Shown one piece after another: positions 36,877-46,314 of a stretch of DNA of 64,000 nt. The stretch's first letter is position 1; the number at the start of each line of letters is the position of its first letter. Both the position numbers and the translations under genes were made by a program. Below the pieces are notes generated by a model. It was not told the origin of the DNA, ran no database searches, and saw only the letters and a program-made list of their open reading frames with translations. The DNA lies in the NCBI RefSeq assembly GCF_014529945.1, contig NZ_JACVFB010000003.1:310001-374000 (forward strand), read 5' to 3'. Source of the stretch: Chitinophaga varians. GTDB taxonomy: Bacteria; Bacteroidota; Bacteroidia; Chitinophagales; Chitinophagaceae.

Positions 36877-37808
36877 GGCTGTACATTTTGTTTTTCATTC
36901 ATGAGCCGGATAAAGCTGTCTTCTATCGATGGACTGATTTTTTTTACGTCTACCTGTTCATGTCCTTGTGCAGCAAGCTTCTGCTGCCACTGCGGTAAAT
37001 CCTGGTCTGTATCATGCCGGAAAGTCACGTGCACGTATTCCCCGAAAGCATAACAGCTGTCGATGGCGGTATCTTCCCGCAGCGATGTGAGCAGGCGGTA
37101 GATATTGGCGGCCTTTACCGCGTAGAGCTGCACCGGGAACGTGGCGATCACGCTGGCAGGTGTGTCCACCGACATGATTTTGCCGCCCTGTATCAGTGCA
37201 ATGCGCTCACACAGTACCGCTTCATCCATGTAAGGTGTAGACACCACGATGGTGATGCCCTGTTGCTTCAGGGTACGCAACATTTCCCAGAACTCTTTGC
37301 GGGACACGGCATCTACGCCTGTGGTAGGCTCGTCGAGAAACAACACTTCCGGCTTATGCACCAGCGCGCAACACAGGGCCAGCTTCTGTTTCATGCCACC
37401 GGATAATTTACCGGCACGGCGGTCGCTGAATGGCTTGATCTGTTCGTAGATATCCCGGATAAGGTCGTAGTTGGCGTCGATGGTAGTGCCAAAGAGCGTA
37501 GCGAAGAAATGCAGGTTTTCGGCTACGGTCAGGTCCTGATACAGGGAAAACCGGCCCGGCATATACCCTACGCTGCGACGAATGGCTTTGTAGTCTTTCA
37601 CACAATCCCTTCCATTGACAGATGCAGTGCCTTTGTCCGGCAACAGCAACGTGGTCAGGATGCGGAAGATGGAAGTCTTGCCGGCGCCATCCGGGCCAAT
37701 CAGTCCAAACAACTCTCCGGCAGCCACTTCCAGCGACACGTCGTCCACTGCCAGCACCTTGCCGGCTTCATACGTTTTAGTAATATGGTCCAGTACGACT
37801 GCGTTCAT
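36873..37808 (-). CDS. ABC transporter ATP-binding protein with C-terminal extension
   Basis: 311 residues. Walker A is GPDGAGKTSIFRIL, the signature is KLSGGMKQKLALC, Walker B is EVLFLDEPTTGVD, and the switch is IVVSTPYMDEA (a Pro replaces the usual His of the H-loop). The extra C-terminal region of about 80 residues (AANIYRLLTSLREDTAIDSC) resembles that of the first half of YbhF. The start overlaps nothing and lies 1 bp after the HlyD stop. The missing H-loop His suggests this site may be weakly catalytic and paired with the second ATPase. Confidence 0.92.
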   Translation of the reverse strand: MNAVVLDHITKTYEAGKVLAVDDVSLEVAAGELFGLIGPDGAGKTSIFRILTTLLLPDKGTASVNGRDCVKDYKAIRRSVGYMPGRFSLYQDLTVAENLHFFATLFGTTIDANYDLIRDIYEQIKPFSDRRAGKLSGGMKQKLALCCALVHKPEVLFLDEPTTGVDAVSRKEFWEMLRTLKQQGITIVVSTPYMDEAVLCERIALIQGGKIMSVDTPASVIATFPVQLYAVKAANIYRLLTSLREDTAIDSCYAFGEYVHVTFRHDTDQDLPQWQQKLAAQGHEQVDVKKISPSIEDSFIRLMNEKQNVQP

Positions 37809-37809
37809 A

Positions 37810-38757
37810 TTATGGCTGTTGATGGATCAGCATTTCCCCGTACATGCCTATTTTCAGATAGCCGTCATTTTTCACCCGCACCTTGATCGCATAAACGAGA
37901 TTGGCTCTTTCATTTTTCGTCTGGATGGTCTTGGGGGTGAACTCCGATTTATCCGAAATCCAGGTGATCATTCCCGGATACGACTTGTATTCTTTTTTCC
38001 CCTGATCAATACGCACCTGCACTTCCTGTCCCAGCTTGATTTTCGGCAGCGTTACGCCCGTCACGTAGGCTTTCAGGAACAGTGTATCGATGTTGGCGAT
38101 TTTATACAGCGGCTTCCCTACGGCGGCCATTTCTCCTTTCAGCGCATACCGGGAGAGCACCACACCGGCCACAGGATTGATGATCTGGCCTCTGCGCACC
38201 TGCTCGGAAAACTGCGCCATCGATTTTTCCAGAGGCGCCTGTTCACTCAGGATGGAGCGGTTTTGTGTGGCGATATTTGAATTATAGAGGTGGCGCTGCT
38301 GCCGTGTAACGTTCAGTTGTTTCTCCAGCTGGTCCACCTGCGCGTTCATATCGTCCAGTTGCTTCTGGGTGGCAGCGTCGCTTTTAACGAGGTTCTCCGT
38401 TCTTTTTCTTTCATGATACAGCTGCTGCAGCTGTGCTTCCTGCACGATCAGCTGCCGTTCCACCAGCTGGGCCTGTGGCTGCGGGTTGTTGGTTTTCTCG
38501 CGGAGCGCTTGTATGGAGGCCTGCACCTGTTGTTGTTGCAGCGCAGGAATCGTCACATCGATCTGGCCTGTGACCTGTCCCGCGTTGAGTTTGTCGCCCT
38601 CCTGGACGGGAAACGACAGTATTTCCCCGTTCTGTTGAGCAGATACGATCACTTCATCGGCCTCGAAGTTGCCGGAGGCGTCATAGGCCGGTTTACCGTC
38701 CCCGCAGGCACTTGTCATCATCACGGCGGTTGCTATCCAAATGAGATGGTATTTCAT
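37810..38757 (-). CDS. HlyD/YbhG-family membrane fusion lipoprotein
   Basis: 315 residues. The signal ends in a lipobox (MMTSACGDG), so it is probably anchored by lipid rather than by a helix. A biotinyl-lipoyl-like half (VSAQQNGEILSFPVQEGDKL) is followed by a long alpha-helical coiled-coil hairpin (about 70-180, rich in Q, L and E), then the second lipoyl half (GRIINP-like VRRGQIINPVAGVVLSRYAL) and a beta-barrel. It links the inner-membrane exporter to the TolC-type channel encoded directly upstream. Confidence 0.93.
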   Translation of the reverse strand: MKYHLIWIATAVMMTSACGDGKPAYDASGNFEADEVIVSAQQNGEILSFPVQEGDKLNAGQVTGQIDVTIPALQQQQVQASIQALREKTNNPQPQAQLVERQLIVQEAQLQQLYHERKRTENLVKSDAATQKQLDDMNAQVDQLEKQLNVTRQQRHLYNSNIATQNRSILSEQAPLEKSMAQFSEQVRRGQIINPVAGVVLSRYALKGEMAAVGKPLYKIANIDTLFLKAYVTGVTLPKIKLGQEVQVRIDQGKKEYKSYPGMITWISDKSEFTPKTIQTKNERANLVYAIKVRVKNDGYLKIGMYGEMLIHQQP

Positions 38758-38773
38758 GTTACTGGAAATTTAA

Positions 38774-40045
38774 TCAGTTCCCGGAAGTGTTTTTATAGTT
38801 GTATTGTGCCTGTAGCAATTGTATTTCGTGCAGGATACGCGTCTGTTTGGCCAGATTTTCCGCGTTCACCTGTGAGATGTATTCATGTACCGTGATGACG
38901 CCGTTGTCCAGCTGTGCCCGGGCAGATTGCAGCACCGCTGAACGGAGGCGGATCGCTTCATCGTCCTGGTCTATGAGGGCGGCGTACTTATCCACGTCCT
39001 GTTGTTGCTGCTGCATGGTGAGCGTGGTATTGAGCAGGAATGTCTCCCGGTTAATATCTACCATGTGTCGGTTGATATTGAGCAGGCGGCGGTTGTTTTT
39101 CAGGGAGTAGAGGCTACCGAGCGACCAGTTGAGCCGCAGGCCGCCCATCCACCAGGTACCGAAATCGTTGCTGACGATATTGAGCGTAGGCCTTCCGTAG
39201 CCACCTTGCAGAAAAGCATTCAGTTTGGGGAGATAGGCCGATTTCAGCTGCCGTTCCTGCACGTCGTAGGTTTTCTGCTGAAAGTCGTACAACGTCAGTT
39301 CGGGGCGATGGATGCCTTCCGATGGGCGGGCCGCGTCCGGATATGCCAGCACGGTGCTATCGCTCAGTGGCTGATGAATGAAGGTGGCCAGCATTGTCAG
39401 ATAGGCTTTGCGGTTAGCGCGGAATTCGGTCGTGGCCATGTCGCTGTTGACGATTTCCGCCTGTAGCTCCGCTACGTTGCTCCTATAGGCGACACCGTTA
39501 GCCAGTGCGGCTTTCATTTTATCGGTCGTGCTTTGCAGATTATTGCGCCGCAGGGCGTTTTGCCGGAGCTGCGCATCCATCAGCAGTACGGCGAAGTACA
39601 GCTGGGTGACCCTTTCGCGGATGGTATAAAGGCTTACTTCCAGGTTCTGTTGCTGTACTTTTTCGTTGGCGCGACTGGCTTCCTGCTGATAGCGGGTTAC
39701 GCCGCCATCGTAGATTTGTTGCGATAGCTCCGCCTGCAGGCGATACTGGTCTTTACTGAGCTGCGGGGGATTCAGGCCGGGGATAGGCGGCAGCACTGCC
39801 GCGAAGTTCACCACCTCCGATTGATACGAGGCCTGTCCGGACACCGTCAGCTGCGGCAGATAGAGCTTGCCGGCATTGGCCACAGTATAGCGGCTGGTAC
39901 GGGCTATCAGATCGTACTGTTTGATGAGCGGATAGTTCTGTCTGGCGAGGGCGTAACATGTTTCGAGCGTCAGCGCCTGTTGCTGCGCCTGCGCCGTCAG
40001 CCCCGCCAACATCATGATACAGCCCAGCAGTTTACATACTTTCAT
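38774..40045 (-). CDS. TolC-family outer-membrane efflux channel
   Basis: 423 residues with a signal peptide (GLTAQAQQQ). Two outer-membrane efflux protein repeats are present, each with long helices (LTLETCYALARQNYPLIKQYD; YLPKLNAFLQGGYGRPTLNI for the second strand region). The C-terminal helix is rich in Q and A (QSARAQLDNGVITVHEYISQ). It starts the structural part of the efflux operon, 16 bp before hlyD. It should form the exit duct for the ABC-2 exporter encoded downstream. Confidence 0.93.
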   Translation of the reverse strand: MKVCKLLGCIMMLAGLTAQAQQQALTLETCYALARQNYPLIKQYDLIARTSRYTVANAGKLYLPQLTVSGQASYQSEVVNFAAVLPPIPGLNPPQLSKDQYRLQAELSQQIYDGGVTRYQQEASRANEKVQQQNLEVSLYTIRERVTQLYFAVLLMDAQLRQNALRRNNLQSTTDKMKAALANGVAYRSNVAELQAEIVNSDMATTEFRANRKAYLTMLATFIHQPLSDSTVLAYPDAARPSEGIHRPELTLYDFQQKTYDVQERQLKSAYLPKLNAFLQGGYGRPTLNIVSNDFGTWWMGGLRLNWSLGSLYSLKNNRRLLNINRHMVDINRETFLLNTTLTMQQQQQDVDKYAALIDQDDEAIRLRSAVLQSARAQLDNGVITVHEYISQVNAENLAKQTRILHEIQLLQAQYNYKNTSGN

Positions 40046-40111
40046 GATGCATGATTCAGTTTGAATTATTGTTTTAAAAAACTGTTCAATTCATCAGCAA
40101 AAAAAGGGGCA

Positions 40112-40723
40112 TTACCCCAACATGCCTTTCAGCCATAACGGAATCAGCTTTCTCCGTTCATTCATCAACGTTACGAACTCCTGATCCTTCACCAGCTCAT
40201 TGCGTTCCAGAATGGGCCGGGCCAGAAAAGGCATCACCACCAGTCCTATCACATTCATCATGATATGCACGGGGTGAACAGATAGTTTGCCTTCCTCTTT
40301 CAGCGCAAACAATTGTTTGATCATGTCCGACTGAAACAACGTATTCTGCTGCGCATAGCGGGTGAACATATCATCTCCTGTAATGATCTCGTTGACCAGA
40401 AACAACGGAAAATCCGGGTTTTCCAGCAACAGATCAATGTAATAATTGACCGCCTTGGCGCTCTTCTCCAGGATGCTCAGCTCTTTGTCATTAAAAATGG
40501 TACTGATCTCAAACACCAGCTTCTGCACCGCCTCCGCCATCACCACTTCAAACAGTTTCTCTTTGCTGCGGAAATAGTAATTGACCAGCGACAGGTTAAT
40601 ATCTGCCTCAGCAGCGATGTCACGCACCTTGGTAGCCGCAAATCCCTTGCGGGTAAATACGATCCGTGCTGCTGCCAGTATCCTTTCTTCTGTGCTGGCG
40701 TCCTGTTCCTTTTTTCCTGCCAT
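40112..40723 (-). CDS. TetR/AcrR-family repressor
   Basis: 203 residues. The N-terminal helix-turn-helix (RILAAARIVFTRKGFAATKVRDIAAEADIN then LVNYYFRSKEKLFEVV) is diagnostic of TetR. The C-terminal half is a ligand-binding helical domain. It is the first gene of the efflux operon on this strand, 66 bp before tolC. It most likely represses this operon, with release by an exporter substrate. Its start is 20-60 bp from an AT-rich stretch containing the inverted pair TTGAACAA..TTGTTCAA (40765-40794), which may be its operator. Confidence 0.92.
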   Translation of the reverse strand: MAGKKEQDASTEERILAAARIVFTRKGFAATKVRDIAAEADINLSLVNYYFRSKEKLFEVVMAEAVQKLVFEISTIFNDKELSILEKSAKAVNYYIDLLLENPDFPLFLVNEIITGDDMFTRYAQQNTLFQSDMIKQLFALKEEGKLSVHPVHIMMNVIGLVVMPFLARPILERNELVKDQEFVTLMNERRKLIPLWLKGMLG

Positions 40724-40764
40724 ATGCCTGATTTTAATCCAAAGCTAAAATATTATTCTGAAAA

Positions 40765-40795
40765 TTGAACAACTTTTTTAAACAATTGTTCAAAT
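40765..40795. promoter_or_regulatory. Inverted repeat upstream of tetR, candidate operator
   Basis: TTGAACAA at 40765-40772 and TTGTTCAA at 40787-40794 are inverted copies separated by an AT-rich stretch of 14 bases (ACAATTGTTCAAAT side included). It lies about 42 bp upstream of the repressor gene, where autoregulation would act. Inferred from symmetry. Confidence 0.45.
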
Positions 40796-40801
40796 TTCGG
40801 T

Positions 40802-41058
40802 TCCCCAGGGCTGAAGCCCTGGGCTAAGATGGTTATTCAGGCTGTTTATCGGAAAATAAAAATGGGGTATGGTTGATTCCTGGCATTATATGCAGGACTT
40901 TCTACTTAATAGGCCATTCCTGTGATTGATTGTTCCGGTTTTCAGAAAAAAAGAAGCCATGGCAGAGACCTCGAAAGAAAACAATGAACATTGTTTTGCT
41001 CTTTCCGGGAAACAGCCTGAATAACATCTTAGCCCCGGGCTTCCAGCCCGGGGCTCCG
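40802..41058. mobile_element. REPIN/MITE-like element: two REP palindromes in inverted orientation
   Basis: The left end (about 40802-40851) and right end (about 41003-41058) are inverted copies of about 50 bp. Each starts with a strong palindrome (CCCAGGGCT/AGCCCTGGG and AGCCCCGGGCT/AGCCCGGGGCT). Each is followed by the same tail (CTAAGATG, then TTATTCAGGCTGTTT). About 150 bp of non-coding sequence lies between. REP doublets of this kind are moved by RAYT transposases elsewhere in the genome. None is in the window. The 393-bp gap between tetR and the next gene contains nothing else recognisable. Confidence 0.72.
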
Positions 41059-41116
41059 GAATAATCAACCGCCGGAATCGACATCGTCAATCGCATTGCG
41101 GGCATCCCCGTGACGA

Positions 41117-43339
41117 CTACGTCCGTTTCCTCTCTTCTTCATTACCGGTACCGCGTATCTCCCGCTTGCGGGTAGACTGCCCCAGTTTATAACTAACGGA
41201 GAGGCGTATATGCCTGTTCACCTGAAAATGGGTAAACGTTTGCGGGATGTAGTTCACCTCTGAGCGAACGATGCTGGCGCTGGACCGGAACAGGTCTGCC
41301 CCGTTGAGCGCAATGCTCATGCGGTTTTGCAGGCAGAGGGCTTTAATCCCAAGGTCCATATTGTAGTACGTGTTGGATTTTCCGTTATGGTCCACTTCCG
41401 GGAACTGGCACCAGAAGTTGAGTGCCGCCATCAGGGTTTTGCCTTTATTGAGGGCGATGTTGTTATTGGTAGCCAGGTACACGCTCATCCCGTCGATGTT
41501 GGGAATATTGGGCAGGGCGCTGCGCGCATCGGTATGGTAGCCGCTCACCTGATTGATGCTTTCCAGCCATGGCAGCGGTTGCAGCGTGGCGCTGACAGAC
41601 AAGCCATAGCGGTATATCTTCAGGAAGTTTAACGGTGTGGTATATACGGTGTGATCATCCGGCATGGCCAGCGTAATACGGTTAAAGCCATTGTTGGTGA
41701 TATTCAGGAAAGCTGCGGCAGTAAAGCGTTCGCGCCAGTGGTGCGATAATTCAAAGTTGCTGTTATATTCCGGTTGCAGATAAGGGTTGCCTTCCAGATA
41801 GCTATAGGCGGTGGTCAGCGACTTATAGGGATTCAGGTCCCAAAACACCGGCCGGTTAATCCGTTTACCGAACGTAAAAGCCAGATGGTTATTATCATTG
41901 TAATTCCAGGCAGCAGAGAAAGACGGGAACAGTTTCACATAGTTATTGCTCATGGTCTTATCCTGTACATGGGAAACACCTTTTGTTTGTGTGGCTTCCA
42001 TACGCAGACCAGCATTGAGTTTCCACTTACCGGCTTCTTTAGAGGCGGTAGCATATACCGCCTGTGTATTTTCCGTATAGTCGTATTCGTTACTCAGGTT
42101 TTTGTCATACTCCATTTCACCATGAAGATTCCTGTAATAAAATACATTGCTGTAGTTATCGATAAAGCTCAGCTTTCCGCCGAAGGCGTAGTTCGCAAAA
42201 GTGGTAGGCCATTGTAAATCCGCTTTCAGGGTGTAGATGTTGATCGCCTGTTTGTTGGTATCAAAATATTTGGTGGTACCGTTGGCGATGGCGTCTCCTT
42301 TTCCATCATAGCGTTGGCTGATGAAATCTGATTGATCGGTACGGTAGTAATTGAAGTAATCCGCATCTACCGACAGCTGTCTCCCTGCGGAATCCAGCTT
42401 TGTCACCAGGTGCAGGTTCAGCCCTGTGCTCCATGCCACCGGTTGATAAGTAGCGAAGGTCCTTAATAAGGAATCGAGCTGGCCGCGGATGTTGTATACC
42501 GGGTTGTTCACATGATCGTCACCGATGTAGGCCGTACGGGCGCCGCTATAATTAAATCCGATGGTAGTGCGGTTACTTATCTTGTAGTCCGTTCCCAGCA
42601 CCAGATTCAGGTTACGGATTTTATAGTTGCCGGTATCCGTCTGCGACCAAAACTGATTCGGGTATTGCAGATCTATGCCGAAGCCTTCCAGAAAGCGGCC
42701 ATGTTCGTAGTTGAGATTACCATAGAGCGACCACTTATTGGTATTGTAGCTGAAGTTGCCTCCGGCCGCCACAGTCCCGTAGTTAGACACACCATATAAC
42801 GGCTTGAAGCCATAGTCAGACAGTTTACCACTGGCCTGAATTTCCCCACTGAAGCCCTGATTTCTGTCGCGGCGCGTTACTATATTGATCAGGCCGGCAT
42901 TGCCGTCTGCATCATAAGCTGCCGACGGGTTGGAGATCACTTCCACACGGGCGATCTCCCCGGCTGACATGGACTTCAGGTACCGCTGCAGGTCTTCCCC
43001 AGCCAGCGGGACTATCCGGCCATTGACCATCACCTTCACCGCGCCTCTGCCGGCAATGGCGATCAGGTTGTCTGTCACCCGTAATCCCGGTACGCGGGCC
43101 ATTACTTCCAGTCCATTGGCGCCGGCAGCACTTACGCTGCTGGTCACATTGTAGATCACGCGGTCTGTTTTCCGCTCCACCAGCGCTTTCTGCTGCACCA
43201 CAGAGATTTCAGACAGCTGCCGTACTTTCGGAGGAGGCACCGTGTCCTTCGCGGGTTGTTGTGCGTGGGCTACTACAGGTTTTATCAGGAAAAGATGGGC
43301 CAATAGAAAAACGGGCAATAGGTCTTTAGTTCTGCGCAT
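41117..43339 (-). CDS. TonB-dependent receptor / outer-membrane beta-barrel family protein
   Basis: About 740 residues from ATG 43339, where a signal peptide begins (MRRTKDLLPVFLLAHLFL). The 40 residues further upstream in frame are not a plausible start. After the signal a plug-like domain begins almost at once (LEVMARVPGLRV, VMVNGRIVPLAGEDLQRYL, VEVISNPSAAYDADGNAGLINIV), without an obvious carboxypeptidase-like domain. The rest is a beta-barrel of the OMP_b-brl_3 type. No partner lipoprotein or FecR is adjacent. The ligand is unknown. It is divergent from the FAD/Fe-S enzyme. Confidence 0.86.
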   Translation of the reverse strand: MRRTKDLLPVFLLAHLFLIKPVVAHAQQPAKDTVPPPKVRQLSEISVVQQKALVERKTDRVIYNVTSSVSAAGANGLEVMARVPGLRVTDNLIAIAGRGAVKVMVNGRIVPLAGEDLQRYLKSMSAGEIARVEVISNPSAAYDADGNAGLINIVTRRDRNQGFSGEIQASGKLSDYGFKPLYGVSNYGTVAAGGNFSYNTNKWSLYGNLNYEHGRFLEGFGIDLQYPNQFWSQTDTGNYKIRNLNLVLGTDYKISNRTTIGFNYSGARTAYIGDDHVNNPVYNIRGQLDSLLRTFATYQPVAWSTGLNLHLVTKLDSAGRQLSVDADYFNYYRTDQSDFISQRYDGKGDAIANGTTKYFDTNKQAINIYTLKADLQWPTTFANYAFGGKLSFIDNYSNVFYYRNLHGEMEYDKNLSNEYDYTENTQAVYATASKEAGKWKLNAGLRMEATQTKGVSHVQDKTMSNNYVKLFPSFSAAWNYNDNNHLAFTFGKRINRPVFWDLNPYKSLTTAYSYLEGNPYLQPEYNSNFELSHHWRERFTAAAFLNITNNGFNRITLAMPDDHTVYTTPLNFLKIYRYGLSVSATLQPLPWLESINQVSGYHTDARSALPNIPNIDGMSVYLATNNNIALNKGKTLMAALNFWCQFPEVDHNGKSNTYYNMDLGIKALCLQNRMSIALNGADLFRSSASIVRSEVNYIPQTFTHFQVNRHIRLSVSYKLGQSTRKREIRGTGNEEERKRT

Positions 43340-43446
43340 GGTTGAATAGTGGTTATTAAGAAAAGCGGTGGCTAAAGATATAAAAGTTATATAACTTGCT
43401 ACCCATAACGTGAAATTCAACCAGTCAAGGAATAAGGAAAGTCGCC

Positions 43447-46263
43447 ATGAACATTGCACACGAACTCAAAAACATTTTACCTGATAATCGTATCAAGTCC
43501 AGGTATATAGATCTTATCTCATATGCCTCTGACGCAGGCTTCTACCATCTGGTACCGCAGGCCGTTGTGCAGCCGATTGGTGAAGCGGAGATCGTGGCCT
43601 TGTTCCGTTTCTCGCAACAGCACCGGATTCCGCTGGTATTCCGTACCGGCGGCACAAGCCTCTCCGGGCAGTCTATCACCGATGGTATTCTGGTAGACCT
43701 CAGCCGGTTCTGGAATAAAATACAGATAGAAGAAAACGGGCAGGCCGTGCGTGTGCAGCCGGGCATTACCGGCGCGATGGTGAATACTTACCTGAAAAAA
43801 CATGCCCGTAAAATAGGACCTGATCCCTCCAGCATCAACTCCGCCATGATGGGCGGTATCCTGTCCAACAACTCCAGCGGCATGTGTTGCGGCGTAGCGC
43901 TCAACTCCTACCACACTACACGATACATCAAATTTATTCTGCCTGATGGTAACACTTTCAGCACGGAACATAAAAATGACTATGCCCGTTTTGAGATGGA
44001 ATGTGCACCGCTGTTCGTGAGCCTCGCTGATTTCCGCGATCAGATAGCCGCCGACCGGGCCTTACACGATCGTATCCGTTATAAATACCAGACCAAAAAT
44101 ACCGTAGGCTATGCGCTGAACGCCTTCATCGACTATCGTCATCCGCTGGACATCATGGCCCATCTGTTGATAGGCGCAGAGGGCACGCTGGCATTCATCG
44201 CCGAAGCCGTGATGGACACGGTACCGGACTATGCCTACAAATCCACGGCACTGCTGTATTTCCCGACCATCTATGCTGCCTGTCAGGCTATCGTGCCGCT
44301 CACCAATGCCGGCGCCCTGATGGTGGAACTGATGGACCGTGCATCGCTGCGTGCCGTAGAAGATATGGACGGTATGCCCGCTATTGTGAAGACGTTGCCG
44401 GAAACAGCCGCCGCGCTGCTGATAGAATTCCAGGAAGAAAGCCAGGCAGCCCTCGATGCCCGTGTCAACGGTTTCATAGCTTCTGCCACCAGCCTCGACA
44501 TGTCTGAAGCGCCGGTATTCACCACCAATCCGGCCGAGCAGGCCTTCTTCTGGAAAGTCCGTAAGGGGCTGTTTCCCGCCGTGGGAGCGGTTCGCGCCAG
44601 CGGCACCACGGTCATCCTGGAAGACATCGCCTTCCCCGTAGCTCAACTTGGCGATGCCATCCTCGATCTGCAAAAACTTTTCGCACAATACAATTACCTC
44701 AACGCCATCATCTTCGGTCATGCGAAAGATGGCAATATCCACTTCGTGGTCACCCAATCGTTCAACACGCCCGATGAAGTGACCCGCTACGAACTTTTCA
44801 TGCAGGACGTAGTGGCCCTCGTTGTCAACAAATATGATGGCACCCTCAAAGCAGAACACGGCACCGGCCGCAATATGGCGCCGTTCGTGGAAACAGAATG
44901 GGGCGGCGATGCCTACGAGATCATGAAAAAAGTCAAAGAAGCCGCCGATCCTCACAACCTGCTCAATCCCGGTGTGATCATCAATCCCGATGCCCGCGCC
45001 CACCTCAAAAACCTGAAAGAGCTGCCTACCGTGGAAGAGGAGGTGGACCGCTGTATCGAATGCGGCTACTGCGAACATAAATGCCCGAGCCGCGATATCA
45101 CCACCACCCCACGCCGAAGGATCGTTATCCGGAGAGCACTCAAACAATTGCAGAAAAATGGCGACAAAGCCAACTATAAAGTCCTCCTGGACCAATATCA
45201 GTATGATGTCCTGGAAACCTGTGCGGTAGATGGCCTTTGTGCCACCGCCTGCCCCGTAGACATCAATACCGGCGATCTGGTAAAACGGCTCCGTCGGGAG
45301 AACCACGCTGCTTCGGCCAACAAGCTCGCGCTGCAGGTAGCCAAACATTTCAGGACCGTGGAATGGGCGGCCAGGACGGCGATACAGGTCGGCACCAGCG
45401 TCAACCAGGTATTTGGCAAAAAGGCGATGACCCATCTCACCAAAGGTATCCGGAGCATTGTCCCTGCCATGCCGTTATGGTCGGAGCAGCTGCAACCTGC
45501 GCCTAAGCTGAATATCCTCCAACCGCGACAGCCTGCCGATGCTTCCATCGTATACTTCCCGGCCTGTATCTCCCGGATGCTGGGCACCTACGAAGGGAAA
45601 TCCAAAAATCTGATGGAGACCTTCCTCAGCGTATGTGAGAAGGCTCACATCAGTGTAGTCGTGCCCGATAACCTCAGCGGCACCTGCTGCAGCCAGATCT
45701 TTTCTTCCAAAGGATATAAAGATGCCTATCAACATACCGCTAATCATATCATCGAGAAGCTGTGGAACGATACCCGCCAGGGGGCGCTGCCGGTAGTGAT
45801 CGATGTGAGCTCCTGCGCTTACACGCTACATCATATACGTCCCACGCTCAGCGATGCCAACAAACAGAAATTCGATCAGCTTCAGATCCTCGACGCGGTG
45901 GATTTCCTGCATGACTTCGTGTTACCCAAAGTCACCGCCGTGAATAAGAAAAAAAGCATCGCGCTGCATCCGGTATGCTCATTAGAGAAAATGAAGACCG
46001 GGCATAAATTTGTTCGGGTAGCGCAGTTTTTTGCGGAAGAGGTAACTGTGCCGAAAAATGCAGGCTGCTGTGGCATGGCCGGTGACCGCGGATTCTTATT
46101 CCCGGAACTAACCGCATCGGCTACACGTCCGGAGTCGATGGAAGTAAAATGCCATGAACATGATGGATATTATTCTTCTACCAAAACATGTGAGATTGCG
46201 ATGTCTGCCGCGGTGAAGAAAAATTATGAGTCTGTGCTGTATCTGGTGGATGAAGGCTTGTAG
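43447..46263 (+). CDS. FAD-binding and Fe-S oxidoreductase, D-lactate dehydrogenase type
   Basis: A 938-residue fusion. The FAD_binding_4 domain covers about 35-260 (LVFRTGGTSLSGQSITDG, GPDPSSINSAMMGGILSNNSSG). The FAD-oxidase C domain covers about 270-530 (IIFGHAKDGNIHFVV, LKAEHGTGRNMAPFVE). The 4Fe-4S domain has CIECGYCEHKCPSRD and CAVDGLCATACPVD at about 538-610. A C-terminal cysteine-rich CCG region has YFPACISRMLG, SGTCCSQIF and NAGCCGMAGDRG. The family oxidises D-lactate or other 2-hydroxyacids and passes electrons to the respiratory chain. All clusters look complete. It is followed by a terminator, so it is monocistronic. Confidence 0.9.
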   Translation: MNIAHELKNILPDNRIKSRYIDLISYASDAGFYHLVPQAVVQPIGEAEIVALFRFSQQHRIPLVFRTGGTSLSGQSITDGILVDLSRFWNKIQIEENGQAVRVQPGITGAMVNTYLKKHARKIGPDPSSINSAMMGGILSNNSSGMCCGVALNSYHTTRYIKFILPDGNTFSTEHKNDYARFEMECAPLFVSLADFRDQIAADRALHDRIRYKYQTKNTVGYALNAFIDYRHPLDIMAHLLIGAEGTLAFIAEAVMDTVPDYAYKSTALLYFPTIYAACQAIVPLTNAGALMVELMDRASLRAVEDMDGMPAIVKTLPETAAALLIEFQEESQAALDARVNGFIASATSLDMSEAPVFTTNPAEQAFFWKVRKGLFPAVGAVRASGTTVILEDIAFPVAQLGDAILDLQKLFAQYNYLNAIIFGHAKDGNIHFVVTQSFNTPDEVTRYELFMQDVVALVVNKYDGTLKAEHGTGRNMAPFVETEWGGDAYEIMKKVKEAADPHNLLNPGVIINPDARAHLKNLKELPTVEEEVDRCIECGYCEHKCPSRDITTTPRRRIVIRRALKQLQKNGDKANYKVLLDQYQYDVLETCAVDGLCATACPVDINTGDLVKRLRRENHAASANKLALQVAKHFRTVEWAARTAIQVGTSVNQVFGKKAMTHLTKGIRSIVPAMPLWSEQLQPAPKLNILQPRQPADASIVYFPACISRMLGTYEGKSKNLMETFLSVCEKAHISVVVPDNLSGTCCSQIFSSKGYKDAYQHTANHIIEKLWNDTRQGALPVVIDVSSCAYTLHHIRPTLSDANKQKFDQLQILDAVDFLHDFVLPKVTAVNKKKSIALHPVCSLEKMKTGHKFVRVAQFFAEEVTVPKNAGCCGMAGDRGFLFPELTASATRPESMEVKCHEHDGYYSSTKTCEIAMSAAVKKNYESVLYLVDEGL

Positions 46264-46280
46264 AAATATTACTATTTATT

Positions 46281-46309
46281 AAAAAGGCTTGCAGTGATGC
46301 AAGCCTTTT
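46281..46309 (+). terminator. Intrinsic terminator after the FAD/Fe-S enzyme
   Basis: A 12-bp perfect stem (AAAAGGCTTGCA/TGCAAGCCTTTT) with a 4-base loop, 18 bp after the stop codon. Confidence 0.88.
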
Positions 46310-46314
46310 CCATA

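Noticed and set aside
40886-41105. 60-67-codon minus-strand frames in the gap between tetR and the receptor gene
   Set aside because: They run across the REP palindromes and their spacer. Composition and lack of any motif argue for non-coding element sequence.
44062-45435. 457-residue frame on the minus strand opposite the FAD/Fe-S enzyme
   Set aside because: It is the antisense shadow of a gene with complete FAD and Fe-S motifs. Its translation is rich in His/Gly and has no recognisable domain.
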